64,000 nt of DNA from an uncultured Acetatifactor sp. (GTDB taxonomy: Bacteria > Bacillota > Clostridia > Lachnospirales > Lachnospiraceae): NCBI GenBank assembly GCA_934426825.1, contig CAKRYI010000001.1, positions 434,001 through 498,000 on the forward strand, read 5' to 3'. Below the pieces are notes generated by a model that had not been told where the DNA came from, searched no databases, and was given only the letters and a program-made list of their open reading frames with translations. Shown in pieces: positions 18,452-27,682 of the stretch. Numbering within the stretch: the stretch's first letter is position 1; every line of letters begins with the position of its first letter. A program made the position numbers and the translations under genes.

Positions 18452-19457
18452 CGATCTCGTCACCTCCACCTCTGGAGATTACAATTTCTCCTGCATCCTC
18501 CAGCTTGCGGATAATATTTACAATCTTCTGCTGTGCCTCTTCCACGTCCTTCATACGAACAGGGCCCATGAATTCCATATCCTCTTTTATCATAACAGCC
18601 AGACGCTTGGACAGGTTGTTGAAAATTGCATTCTGTACCTGTTCGTTTGCACCCTTGAGTGCGATTGCCAGGTCGTTATTATCCACATCACGCAGTACTC
18701 TCTGGATAGCTCTGTCGTCAAGCAGCAGAACGTCCTCGAATACGAACATCTTCTTTCGAATTTCGTCCGCCAGTTCCGGCTCCTCGATTTCCAAAGTTTC
18801 CATAATATGTTTCTCGGTACCGCGGTCTACCGTATTCAAAATCTCTACTACGGAATCCACGCCACCGATAATGGTGTAATCCTGATTTACCAGACTGGAC
18901 AGCTTGGACTCTAACACCTTCTCCACCTCCTTGATAACATCGGGGCTGGTTCTGTCCATGGTTGCGATACGTTTTGCCACATCTGCCTGTCTGTCCGGGG
19001 ACAATGCCGAAATAATCAGCGCCGCCTGTCCCGGTGAGAGGTAGGACAAAATCAGGGCAATGGTCTGAGGATGCTCGTCCTGAATAAAGTTGATAAGCTG
19101 TGAAGCCTCTGTCTTTCTCACAAACTCGAAAGGTTTTACCTGCAAAGATGCAGTCAGCTTGCCGATAACATCCATGGCTTTCTCGGAACCGAGTGCTTTT
19201 TCCAGCAGCTCTTTCGCATAGGAAATACCACCCTCCGCAATATACTGCTGCGCCAGACAGACCTCGTAAAACTCATTGATAATGTCTTCCTTCGCCTGCG
19301 GAGATACACTTCGGGTATTGGCTATCTCAAGCGTCAGTTCCTCTATTTCTTCTTCCTTTAAGTGCTTAAATATTCCTGCCGACCGTTCCGGTCCCAAGGT
19401 AATCAACAGAATTGCAGCTTTCTGCACTCCTGTGAAATCTCCCTCTTTTCCTTTCAT
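18444..19457 (-). CDS. fliG: Flagellar motor switch protein FliG
   Basis: FliG is the rotor subunit that contacts MotA and generates torque. The 337-residue product has the N-terminal FliF-binding domain, the middle EHPQTIALILSYL motif, and the C-terminal charged helix with LDDRAIQRVLRDVDNNDLA. These residues interact electrostatically with MotA. The length matches the family. Its end carries the ribosome site for fliH (GGAGGTGA), so the two genes overlap. Confidence 0.97.
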   Translation of the reverse strand: MKGKEGDFTGVQKAAILLITLGPERSAGIFKHLKEEEIEELTLEIANTRSVSPQAKEDIINEFYEVCLAQQYIAEGGISYAKELLEKALGSEKAMDVIGKLTASLQVKPFEFVRKTEASQLINFIQDEHPQTIALILSYLSPGQAALIISALSPDRQADVAKRIATMDRTSPDVIKEVEKVLESKLSSLVNQDYTIIGGVDSVVEILNTVDRGTEKHIMETLEIEEPELADEIRKKMFVFEDVLLLDDRAIQRVLRDVDNNDLAIALKGANEQVQNAIFNNLSKRLAVMIKEDMEFMGPVRMKDVEEAQQKIVNIIRKLEDAGEIVISRGGGDEIVV

Positions 19458-19495
19458 ACTTTCGTACCCTCACATCTTTCCGGGCTGACCTTATG

Positions 19496-21091
19496 TTACT
19501 CCCAGTCCTCATTCAGCCAGTTACGGAGCAGCGCTGCCGCAGCTTCCGGATTGTCATCTACAAATTTCTCTATTACTCTGCGTGTCTCGGATTTCGCCTC
19601 AACATCAATGTCTTCCAGTTCTTCCTCAGGTGTAGACTGCAACAGGTTCTCCACAGAGAGTTCCTCTTCCTCCGCACCGCTCTTTGCCGTTCTCATGCTT
19701 CTGAGAACCACAAATGCCAAAAGTCCCAGGATTACCAGTATCAGGATAATGCTGAGTATGGTCGTTGCGGTAGGCGCCTGTGAAGCCTTGTCATAAAACA
19801 GTGGTGACTCATAAGCGATAATGGTGATATTTGCAGCGTCGATTCCCGTTGCGTTTGCCACCATGCTGTAAAAGTCCGTATCCACATCCAGTTTTACATC
19901 CGCGCTGTGTGCCGCTTTGTATTCATCCCATGTAATGCCGTCCAAAAGTCCCTGGCTCTTAGCGTCCTCCTCATGAATCTCCTTGTAGGTGATTGCCGCA
20001 ATGGAGACAGAGGATGTTGCGTAATCAATGCCGCCCGCCGGTGTCACCTTGTACTTTGAGGACTCGTTCGGAAGGAAATCTTCCAGTGTCTCCGTCTGTG
20101 TGGACGAACTGTTGTCACTGTTCTGGAACATATAGCTGTTCTCATTGTTGGAGTCTGTTCCCGGAATTCCCGAAATTCCGTTGGTATTCTCGGAATCGTA
20201 CTGCTCCCGGTGCGCTAACATTCCCTCGTCCCTGCCGCTGTTGGCATAATATTCCTTAACCGTCTCCTCGTAATTGGAGTAATCCATGGTGAGGTGGCTG
20301 GTAACTTCGATATTGCTGTACTGGTTGGTTCCAAGCAGTACCTTCTTTACCTGATTGGCAACCATCGACTCTGCCTGATTCTGCAGTTCCTGCATGGAGC
20401 TTGCGATTCCCGCGGAACTATAATCGTCACCGCCGGAGAAAAGCAGATTGGAGTCCGAATCCAAAATCGTGATATTTGCCGTTGTCTCATTTCCCAGTGC
20501 GGTAGCTGCCGCTTTTGCAAGGTTGGCTGCATTGGCGGAGGTAAACGTACCGTCCAACTCCAGCTTGATAAACGCGGAGGCTTCCTGCTGCTGCTTTACA
20601 AGCGTACCGTTCTGCTCCGGAATATGTAAATGTACATTTGCGCTTTTGACATTCGTAAGGGAGGAAAAATCCTTCTCCAACTGCTTTTCCAGCCAGTCGG
20701 TGTAATATTTTTCCTTGTCCGACGCCGTAGTGGACATACTGCCGCTGATAGCGTCCTTAATCGAATAATCATCCGGCATGAAGCCCGCAGAGCCAATCGC
20801 AAGATTCGCCTGGGACAACTGTTCCTGCTTTACGCTGACAACCAGTCCGTCCGACGATTCCGTGTGCTCGATTCCGGCACTGTCGAGAATGTCTACCAGT
20901 TCCGCTGCGTCCGCTGCCGTCTCGCAGGTATATAATCTTTCATACTGTGGTCTTGAAAAACTGTAAATCAGAATTGCGAAAGCGAAAATGACCACTGCGG
21001 CAATTCCGACAATGATACTTTTCTGTTTGGTAGTAAATTTGTTCCACCAAGCCAGAATTTTCGCAGGTATTTCTTTCAAACGTTCTGCCAT
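19496..21091 (-). CDS. fliF: Flagellar MS-ring protein FliF
   Basis: FliF builds the MS ring in the cytoplasmic membrane, on which the basal body assembles. The 531-residue product has an N-terminal membrane helix (about 25-45). A YscJ-type domain with GLVVSVKQEQLSQANLAIGSAG follows, then a variable periplasm-facing region. A second membrane helix lies near residues 440-465, and the C-terminal FliG-binding tail includes NPEAAAALLRNWLNED. Size and topology fit. Confidence 0.96.
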   Translation of the reverse strand: MAERLKEIPAKILAWWNKFTTKQKSIIVGIAAVVIFAFAILIYSFSRPQYERLYTCETAADAAELVDILDSAGIEHTESSDGLVVSVKQEQLSQANLAIGSAGFMPDDYSIKDAISGSMSTTASDKEKYYTDWLEKQLEKDFSSLTNVKSANVHLHIPEQNGTLVKQQQEASAFIKLELDGTFTSANAANLAKAAATALGNETTANITILDSDSNLLFSGGDDYSSAGIASSMQELQNQAESMVANQVKKVLLGTNQYSNIEVTSHLTMDYSNYEETVKEYYANSGRDEGMLAHREQYDSENTNGISGIPGTDSNNENSYMFQNSDNSSSTQTETLEDFLPNESSKYKVTPAGGIDYATSSVSIAAITYKEIHEEDAKSQGLLDGITWDEYKAAHSADVKLDVDTDFYSMVANATGIDAANITIIAYESPLFYDKASQAPTATTILSIILILVILGLLAFVVLRSMRTAKSGAEEEELSVENLLQSTPEEELEDIDVEAKSETRRVIEKFVDDNPEAAAALLRNWLNEDWE

Positions 21092-21136
21092 GGGAGTACT
21101 CCCCTCATCCTATTTTTTGTAATATAACATTGACCC

Positions 21137-21490
21137 TTAAATCTGCATCTGCATCAGTTCTTTGTAGGCTTCCATCACCTTATCCCTGATGGCTACGGTA
21201 TACTGTAATGAAGTGGATGCTTTCTGAAGGGCAATGGTCAAATCATGTGTATTCTCCGTCTCTCCCAGTGCAAACTTGAGTTCCTCATCCTCCGCATCCG
21301 AAAGATAACCGTTGGTTGTTTTGATATTATCAATCGCTGAATTCAAAAACGCATCAAAAAGCGTTCCGTCCGTTCCCTTTGTTTTCTCCCCCAAAGCTCC
21401 CGTAAGTGTTGTTGCGCCGATTGCGTCCGTGCCGCCGACCGCGTTCAGACCGTTCAGTGCACTCAAACCGGTAATTGCTGACAAGTCCAT
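21137..21490 (-). CDS. fliE: Flagellar hook-basal body protein FliE
   Basis: FliE joins the MS ring to the rod. The 117-residue product has a Gly/Ala/Leu-rich N-terminus of about 35 residues. The conserved FliE helices follow, with FDAFLNSAIDNIKTTN and ending LQYTVAIRDKVMEAYKELMQMQI (core VAIRDKVMEAYKELMQMQI). It lies between flgC and fliF as expected. Confidence 0.94.
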   Translation of the reverse strand: MDLSAITGLSALNGLNAVGGTDAIGATTLTGALGEKTKGTDGTLFDAFLNSAIDNIKTTNGYLSDAEDEELKFALGETENTHDLTIALQKASTSLQYTVAIRDKVMEAYKELMQMQI

Positions 21491-21536
21491 CTGTATACTC
21501 CTCTCAATCCGCCTGCAAAATCAGGCAGTTATCCTC

Positions 21537-21983
21537 TTATTGGTTTACAAGTTCCAAGCCTCTCAGCGCCATGGATTTGCTTGCGCTGAACGCCGTGGAG
21601 TTTGCCTCGTATGCGCGGCTGGCGTCAATCAGGTTCGTCATTTCGGACACAATATTGACGTTCGGATATGTAACATATCCGTTTTCATCCGCATCCGGGT
21701 GGGACGGATCGTACACCATCTTCATCTCCGTCCATGTATCTTCGCTGACCTTGTCCACCTTCACGCCCTGTCCGCTGTATCCGGCAGAAACGTTTCCGAG
21801 GACTCTGCTGAATGTGGTCTGGCTGCCTTTTTCCGCAAAGGTAACAACCTTACGTCTGTAAGGTGTGCCGTCCTCCGTGCGCGTGGTACTTGCATTTGCC
21901 ACGTTCTCGGAAATAATATCCATTCGGTATCTCTGTGCCGTCAATCCTGACGCATTGACGTTAAATGCAGAAAACATACTCAT
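21537..21983 (-). CDS. flgC: Flagellar basal-body rod protein FlgC
   Basis: FlgC is a proximal rod subunit. The 148-residue product has the N-terminal rod motif FNVNASGLTAQRYRMDIISENVAN (core LTAQRYRMDIISENVAN). The middle segment is YRRKVVTFAEK, and the C-terminal helix contains EMTNLIDASRAYEANSTAF. Size and motifs are typical. It follows flgB by ten bases after a short gap. Confidence 0.96.
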   Translation of the reverse strand: MSMFSAFNVNASGLTAQRYRMDIISENVANASTTRTEDGTPYRRKVVTFAEKGSQTTFSRVLGNVSAGYSGQGVKVDKVSEDTWTEMKMVYDPSHPDADENGYVTYPNVNIVSEMTNLIDASRAYEANSTAFSASKSMALRGLELVNQ

Positions 21984-22007
21984 TGTTTCTTTTCGTCCTT
22001 TCCCCTA

Positions 22008-22397
22008 TTATTTCATCACAGACTGTAAATTGGTAAACTCGTTATTTATACTGGTGAGGAGTCCCTGATATTTTAACTGGTTCTCCGCCAGCATAACGTT
22101 TTCATTTTCAATATCAACATTATTGCCATCGAGTCTGTAAGAGAATCCTGCGCTGTCCGTATACGGTCTCGGCTCCAGACGGCGGGTTTTTAATCTCGAC
22201 ACTTTGGTATCCGTGGATTCATAGCGGTTGTAGCCGATGGCTTTTTTAAGTTCCGCTTCAAATGCCACATCCTGTCTCTTATACCCCGGCGTATCCGCAT
22301 TGGCTATATTGTTGCTGATTGCTTCATTTCTCAGCCAGCTTGCATCCGCCGCTTTGTCCAACATGTTAATATAGTCAAAAGCATTCGTGTTTATCAT
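22008..22397 (-). CDS. flgB: Flagellar basal-body rod protein FlgB
   Basis: FlgB is the most membrane-proximal rod subunit and the first gene of the operon. The 129-residue product from the ATG at 22397 contains LRNEAISNNIANADTPGYKR, the classical rod signature, and ends with a helical QLKYQGLLTSINNEF segment. GAGAGGAG lies just upstream of this ATG. The longer frame to 22442 has no ribosome site and no family resemblance. Confidence 0.95.
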   Translation of the reverse strand: MINTNAFDYINMLDKAADASWLRNEAISNNIANADTPGYKRQDVAFEAELKKAIGYNRYESTDTKVSRLKTRRLEPRPYTDSAGFSYRLDGNNVDIENENVMLAENQLKYQGLLTSINNEFTNLQSVMK

Positions 22398-22454
22398 TTG
22401 TACTCCTCTCCATGCCGTCCGGCAAATCAGCCTACACGACACCCACTCTATTAT

Positions 22455-22482
22455 ATTATAATTTATTTCGACAAAAACACAA
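22455..22482 (-). promoter_or_regulatory. Candidate promoter of the fla operon
   Basis: On the minus strand, TTGTGT (22482-22477) is followed after 16 bases by TATAAT (22460-22455), about 58 bases before flgB. A second overlapping TATAAT lies directly downstream. The -35 match is weak (three of six bases). No good match to the sigma-D consensus (TAAA/GCCGATAA) is seen here, so the sigma factor is uncertain. Confidence 0.4.
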
Positions 22483-22550
22483 TATCTTTTTCAATATTTG
22501 TAGCAAAATACACCATATAGTAATTTTTCGCTCTTTATTTCGGAAAAGCA

Positions 22551-22582
22551 AAAAGGACTTATTGTTGCCAACAAATCCTTTT
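22551..22582 (-). terminator. Likely intrinsic terminator or attenuator after codY
   Basis: Downstream of codY on the sense strand, an AAAAGGA/TCCTTTT outer stem and a TTGTT/AACAA inner stem around GGC are followed by TTTTTGCTTTT. The stem has an asymmetric internal loop. It could limit read-through from codY into the fla operon. Confidence 0.5.
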
Positions 22583-22632
22583 CCTGTCTCTTTATAATCC
22601 GTTATATTTCTTATGCAGTTATTTTGTAACGA

Positions 22633-23421
22633 TTATTTCTTCTGGTTCTGACGTTTCAGCTCCGCGATTTCGTCAAACACCACATCATTCAACACTTTTA
22701 TGTAAGTTCCCTTCATTCCGGAGGAACGGGATTCAATGACTCCGGCACTTTCAAACTTGCGCAGGGCATTGACGATAACCGACCTTGTAATTCCCACTCT
22801 GTCGGCAATCTTGCTTGCCACTAGAATTCCTTCCATACCGTTTAATTCGTCAAAAATATGGGTAATCGCTTCCATCTCCGAAAAGGACAATGTGCTGATT
22901 GCAGATTTTACAACCGCTACCTTGCGGTTCTCCTCCGCACTCTCCTCATTGACGGCACGGAGCATTTCCAGTCCCACCACTGTGGTTCCGTACTCGCACA
23001 GGATAATATCGTCAATGTCGTACTGGGCGTCGCACTTATAAATGAAAAGAGTTCCCAGCCGTTCTCCCGCTATCTCAATGGGAGTGATAATTGCCTGAAA
23101 ACGCTTGGTATCGATATTCTCAAATCCGAGAGTCTCCAAATTCACATTCTCTTTTGTGGAAAGTACGCCCAACAGTCTCTCGTTCAGCATGGAATCGATA
23201 AAGCCGCCTATATTTTCATCAATGAGTTCCGTAATGGATTCAATTCCCTCTGATTTGCCGACACCGAGCACTTTGCCCTTGCGGCTGATTACCAGAACGT
23301 TTGAATTCAGAATTTCGCGCATCACTTTGCAAATGTCATTGAATACCACCTTACTGGAATTATTGTTGTGAAGCAACTTCCCTATTTTTCTGGTCTTGTC
23401 CAATAGCTGTACACTGCTCAT
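22633..23421 (-). CDS. codY: GTP/branched-chain amino acid-sensing pleiotropic repressor CodY
   Basis: CodY is a global nutritional regulator of low-GC Gram-positives that represses many starvation and motility genes when isoleucine, leucine, valine and GTP are plentiful. The 262-residue product has the N-terminal GAF domain (about 1-155) and a C-terminal winged helix-turn-helix with KIADRVGITRSVIVNALRKFE, the invariant CodY recognition helix. GGAGG precedes the start. It sits immediately upstream of the fla operon, as in several Firmicutes. Confidence 0.97.
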   Translation of the reverse strand: MSSVQLLDKTRKIGKLLHNNNSSKVVFNDICKVMREILNSNVLVISRKGKVLGVGKSEGIESITELIDENIGGFIDSMLNERLLGVLSTKENVNLETLGFENIDTKRFQAIITPIEIAGERLGTLFIYKCDAQYDIDDIILCEYGTTVVGLEMLRAVNEESAEENRKVAVVKSAISTLSFSEMEAITHIFDELNGMEGILVASKIADRVGITRSVIVNALRKFESAGVIESRSSGMKGTYIKVLNDVVFDEIAELKRQNQKK

Positions 23422-23477
23422 AAGCGCCCTCCGTTTTTACCCAACTCTCATCATAAGCCAATACTGTTCTATGAGAT

Positions 23478-23506
23478 ATATTAACATATATATAATCAGA
23501 TTTCAA
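23478..23506 (-). promoter_or_regulatory. Candidate codY promoter
   Basis: TTGAAA (23506-23501) and TAATAT (23483-23478) on the minus strand are separated by 17 bases, about 57 bases before the codY start. This is a good match to a vegetative promoter. Confidence 0.55.
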
Positions 23507-23554
23507 TGCGTAAACTTTTAATTTTTTTGTGTTTTTTGTGATTTATGAGACAAT

Positions 23555-25502
23555 TTAGTTATCATTTCTGTTTTTCTTACTATTTTTGGTCTCATACATC
23601 CTGTTATCTGCCACATCCACATAATGGTTTAATCCTTCGCCGATTTGGGGCACCACCACCTCAAAACCGCAGCTCATGCTCACGCGGTACGGCTTGTCCG
23701 CCGAATCGTTGATTTTCTCCAGTTCCTCCTCCAGTCTGCTTTCGTATGCCTCCGCATTCTCCTCGCTGTACCCTGCTGCGCAGACGATAAATTCATCGCC
23801 GCCGAACCGGGAGCACACCTCGTTTCCAAGGCACGCCCTCTCCAGCGCACGGGCAGCCGCCTGAATTGCCGCATCTCCCTCCGTATGTCCAAAGCTGTCG
23901 TTAATTTTCTTCAAGCCGTCCATATCGCCGAACAGTATCATCAAAGATTCCGCCCGCGCCGTACAATTTTCAAAAATTGCCCCGGCATACCGTATAAATC
24001 CGAACCGGTTGTACAGTCCCGTCAGAGAATCCGTCACATACATTCTTTCGAGCTGTCGTAACATATTTCGCTGGTGCGCCTGCTTGCGCAGATTCTCCAG
24101 TCCGTTGCAAAGATTAATCATCCATGTTGCAAAGAGAGGACTGCTCATGGCAAAGTAACTGTTGTCTACGACCGAATAGCCCATGCACTGGTTCCGAAAA
24201 TGTATCGAGGAAAACATATAGGTATGATTCTTATCCGTACTCAGGTGTCTCTCCGGCAAAAGCTGTTCCGTGGGAAAATCCTCATACTGAACCGCCTTCC
24301 CGCCCTCGCAGGCGATTGCCATCGTCATGATTTCGGGGAACCCCTCCACACAGTAATCCTCACCGTATCTTGTCTCTGCCATGTCCACCCTCTCGCCCTG
24401 CTGCTCTGCCCGGAGATTTTCCACCAGTTTTCTGTCCAGGCAAAGATAAAAGCTGTCACACTGTAACATCCGCACATATTGCTGTAAGCAGTCCAGAAAG
24501 TCCTGAAGGGTTCTGCTGTCGTTCAATTCTTCCACCATGACAATGCCGTCCGTCAGATACCTTCCGTAATGCTGCGCCGTCTCCACATATTTGCGCCGCA
24601 GGGACACAATCTCCGCTCTTCCGCCTGTCGTACAGCCACAGCTTTCCCTGAAAACGGGAGTGGTAGGAAACCGCTCCGCCCGGCTCGTCATTCTGCCGTC
24701 CAGCACGGCAGCTATCTTTCTAACTGCCTTTCGTCCCACCTGCACCTGATTCCGAGCCACCGTAGTGATTCTCGGAACGGAATTTCTGGCTCCGAAGGTA
24801 TCGTCAAATCCGGTCAATGCCAGTTGTCTTGGAATTTCGATTCCGCGCCCGGCAAATACGCTTCTTGCACCGATGGCTATGGCATCCGTGGCACACACCA
24901 CTGCTTCCGGCAGCTTTTCCGGCGTCTCCAGCATTCTTTCTGCCGCAGCCCTTCCATGGGCATTGGTGAACGCTCCTCTAAAAATCCGTTCTTCCTCCAC
25001 CGGGATTCCATGCTCCGTAAGGGCGTCGCAGTAAGCCGAAAGCCGTTCCCTGCTGTCCGAATTAAAATCCTGCCCGGATATATAATTGATTTTGGTATAA
25101 CCGTGTTCTTCTATGAGATGGCTTACAATCTCCTTCATGGGACGGTAATTTTCCACCCCCACAAAGTAAAAGCCTTCCATTTCCGCATCAATACTGACGG
25201 CAGCAATCCCTGACTTTTTTTACGGCGTCAATGATTTTGTTGTAAACGGAATAGGACTGAATCAGATTGGCAAAAAGAATCACTCCGTCAAACAGAGTAT
25301 AGTCAATCAGATTATAAATATTATATTCCCCAATATTGTGCTTTAAAGTCTCATCCGTACTCACCGAGGCATTAAACACATACACATCCATCCCCAGTGC
25401 ATGAGCCTCCTTTTCGATTCCCTGCAGCGTCTTGCCGGCATATTCCACTTCCATGCTCGCAACCACTACCGCTATCCTGCGTTTCTTACCTTCCCTTTTC
25501 AT
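23555..25502 (-). pseudogene. Sugar-binding (LacI/PBP-type)-GGDEF protein, frameshifted
   Basis: Two open frames together make one protein homologous to the neighbour at 25543. The first (25502-25188, 104 residues) encodes the start of a Peripla_BP/LacI-like sensory domain. The second (from about 25220 to 23555) encodes the rest plus a C-terminal diguanylate cyclase domain with an intact SRFGGDEF motif. The break is at a run of seven A on the sense strand near 25220. Removing one A gives VKKSGIAAVSIDAEM, which aligns with the intact paralogue. It may be a true inactivation, a phase-variable switch, a slippage site or an assembly error. There is no helix-turn-helix, so the sensory domain is coupled to c-di-GMP synthesis rather than DNA binding. 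Confidence 0.85.
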
Positions 25503-25542
25503 ACCTGTGCAACACTCCTTCTCAGTGCTCCGGTCTGCTGTC

Positions 25543-27453
25543 TTATCGTTCGCCGTGTCTTAAGTTCTTTTGCTGATACATCTTTTTGTCTGCCCTGTCT
25601 ATGTACTGCTCCATAGTTTCGCCCTCCGCAGGCACCACGATAAAATATCCGTGGCTGGCACTGACTGCAAAGGACTGGTTTATCCATTCATTGTACTTTT
25701 GCAGCGCTTTTTCAAATCTCTCCGAAAAAATGTGGGCTTTCTCTTCGCTGTAATACGCTCCGAAAGCAACATATTCGTCCCCACCGAATCTGGCGCAGAT
25801 TTCTCCGCCGTCACATATTTCCTGCAAAGAATCCGCCACCGCTCTTATGGCAATATCGCCCTTGTCATGCCCGTACCTGTCGTTAATCTTTTTCAGTCCG
25901 TCCAAATCCGCAAAAAACATCATAACCGGTCGGCATTTTTCCTTGCACTCTTCAAACAGCGCTTTCGTATATCTCTCAAAACCGAACCGGTTGTACAGCC
26001 CCGTCAGGGAATCCGTCACATACAGCTTATCCAGTCTCTCCAGCATCCGTTTCAGATTGGTCTGCTTTCGCAGGTTTTCCAGACCGTTGGAAAGATTCAA
26101 AAGCCAGCTTTTAAAAAGCGGACTGCTCAGCACAAATTCACAGTTCTGTACCACCACATACCCCTGACTGACGTCCCGGAAATTAAGCGGGAAAAACACG
26201 AGTACCCGGTTGCCTGTCTCCTTCACGGGAATGTGCGGTATCATCTGTGCGGAAGGAAAATCCTCATATTCCACATAACCGCCGAATTCATAGGCGAGCG
26301 CCGCCACCATTTTCGTGGTATAGCCTAACATCCGTGCCGGTCTTTCGCCCTCCTCCCGGCGCTGCTTTAACTCCTGCACCAGCTTCTGATTCAGGCACAG
26401 GCAAAACCTGTCGCAGTCCAGTTCCTCCACATAATGTTTCAGTCTCTCTAAAAAGTCCTCATAGGATTTACTGTCGTTCAAATCCTCTATCATGACATTG
26501 CCCTGCGCAAGGTGTTTTTCATAATGATCCACCATTTTCAGGTATTTTCTACGGATGAAATCCACGCTGTCGTTTTCCCTGTATTTGCAGCCACAGCTTC
26601 CGGCAAAAATGGGTACCGCCGGGAACACCTCCGTTTTCTCCGGGTTAAGTCCCGCCAGACAATCCGCAATCTTGTGCACCGCCTCCCTGCCGACATTTTC
26701 CAGCGCCCGATCCACCGTTGTAAGCCTCGGCACGGAATTTCTCGCCTCAAACATATTGTCAAATCCCGACACGGCAACCTGCTCCGGGATACGGATACCA
26801 TGTTCTCTAAATACGCTGCACACACCTAAGGCAATGCCGTCATTGCCGCACACCACCGCCTGCGGCAGTTCCTCCCCGGAGGAAAGAATTGCCTGTGCCA
26901 CTTTCCTTCCATGCTGCGTGGTAAAGGTTCCGGGGAAAATCCGTCGCTCCTCCACGTCGATTCCGTGCTCCTTAAGAGCATCCTTATACGCCTCCAGACG
27001 CATACGGCTGTCCGAGTTAAAGGACTGTCCGGATATATAATCTATTCTGGTAAAACCATGAAATTCAATAAAGTGCTCCACAATCTTTTTCATGGAGTTA
27101 TAATTTTCCGCACCGACACAATCGTGGTCTCCGATAGGAGCGTCAATTCCAACCACCGGAATCGTTGTCCTCTCCAGACGCTTCTCTACCATATTGTATA
27201 TCTTTCGCCCCTGTATCAGGTTGGAAAAGACTATCACACCGTCAAAAAGGGAAAGATTCACCAGCGAATAAATATTGTATTGTCCCATATTGTGTTTTAT
27301 GGTTTCATCCGAGCTGACAAACGGATTAAAAATGTAGACGTCGATTCCCCTGTCCTTTGCCTCGCCCGTTATTCCGCGCAAAATTTCCGCAGCATACTCC
27401 ACATCCATGTTTGTTGTGACAACTGCTATTTTTCTCCTGAGTTCATCTTCCAT
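25543..27453 (-). CDS. Cytoplasmic sugar-binding (LacI/PBP-type) sensor diguanylate cyclase
   Basis: The 636-residue product joins three parts. Residues about 6-290 form a Peripla_BP_3/LacI-effector-like domain (opening RRKIAVVTTNMDVEYAAEI, with AVVCGNDGIALGV and AVSGFDN typical of that fold). A middle region begins at a CGCKYRE motif and is followed by helices. The C-terminal GGDEF domain has VTDSLTGLYNRFG and ARFGGDEY (GGDEY at residues 557-561, a mild variant). No signal peptide, membrane helix or HTH is seen, so it probably senses an intracellular sugar or metabolite and makes c-di-GMP. I chose the ATG at 27453 over the 40-residue longer frame, which has no homology to the paralogue. The ligand is unknown. 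Confidence 0.85.
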   Translation of the reverse strand: MEDELRRKIAVVTTNMDVEYAAEILRGITGEAKDRGIDVYIFNPFVSSDETIKHNMGQYNIYSLVNLSLFDGVIVFSNLIQGRKIYNMVEKRLERTTIPVVGIDAPIGDHDCVGAENYNSMKKIVEHFIEFHGFTRIDYISGQSFNSDSRMRLEAYKDALKEHGIDVEERRIFPGTFTTQHGRKVAQAILSSGEELPQAVVCGNDGIALGVCSVFREHGIRIPEQVAVSGFDNMFEARNSVPRLTTVDRALENVGREAVHKIADCLAGLNPEKTEVFPAVPIFAGSCGCKYRENDSVDFIRRKYLKMVDHYEKHLAQGNVMIEDLNDSKSYEDFLERLKHYVEELDCDRFCLCLNQKLVQELKQRREEGERPARMLGYTTKMVAALAYEFGGYVEYEDFPSAQMIPHIPVKETGNRVLVFFPLNFRDVSQGYVVVQNCEFVLSSPLFKSWLLNLSNGLENLRKQTNLKRMLERLDKLYVTDSLTGLYNRFGFERYTKALFEECKEKCRPVMMFFADLDGLKKINDRYGHDKGDIAIRAVADSLQEICDGGEICARFGGDEYVAFGAYYSEEKAHIFSERFEKALQKYNEWINQSFAVSASHGYFIVVPAEGETMEQYIDRADKKMYQQKNLRHGER

Positions 27454-27513
27454 CAAACCGCCCCCGTAAATTTTGACAGTATCTTTTGTTATTATAACAT
27501 AACGCTTTAGATT

Positions 27514-27542
27514 ATCATACCTTTTTCCTACATTTTGTGCAA
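27514..27542 (-). promoter_or_regulatory. Candidate promoter of the sensor-GGDEF genes
   Basis: On the minus strand TTGCAC and TATGAT are separated by exactly 17 bases, about 60 bases upstream of the ATG at 27453. It would serve both tandem GGDEF paralogues, which are 40 bases apart. Confidence 0.55.
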
Positions 27543-27623
27543 ATTTTTTCCGTATTATCCGAAATTGTCTCAAAACTGTGTTTTCACCGGCGCATATAAA
27601 CGTGCGCCATGGGGCGCAGCACG

Positions 27624-27668
27624 CAAAAAACCGGAGACATCGTTTTAAAACAATGCCTCCGGTTTTTC
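27624..27668 (-). terminator. Intrinsic terminator of topA
   Basis: On the sense strand a stem AAAAACCGGAG...CTCCGGTTTTTT closes a long loop just after the topA stop. The T-run gives a classical rho-independent terminator. A further GC palindrome (GTGCGCC/GGGCGCA) lies next to it at 27601-27623. Confidence 0.8.
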
Positions 27669-27682
27669 GGTCATCCGTTTTC

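Noticed and set aside
22398..22632. c-di-GMP riboswitch upstream of the fla operon
   Set aside because: No GEMM-type conserved core was seen in this gap.
25188..25240. Programmed -1 ribosomal frameshift at the A7 run
   Set aside because: The shift needed is +1 (or loss of one A), not -1, and no stimulatory structure is obvious downstream.
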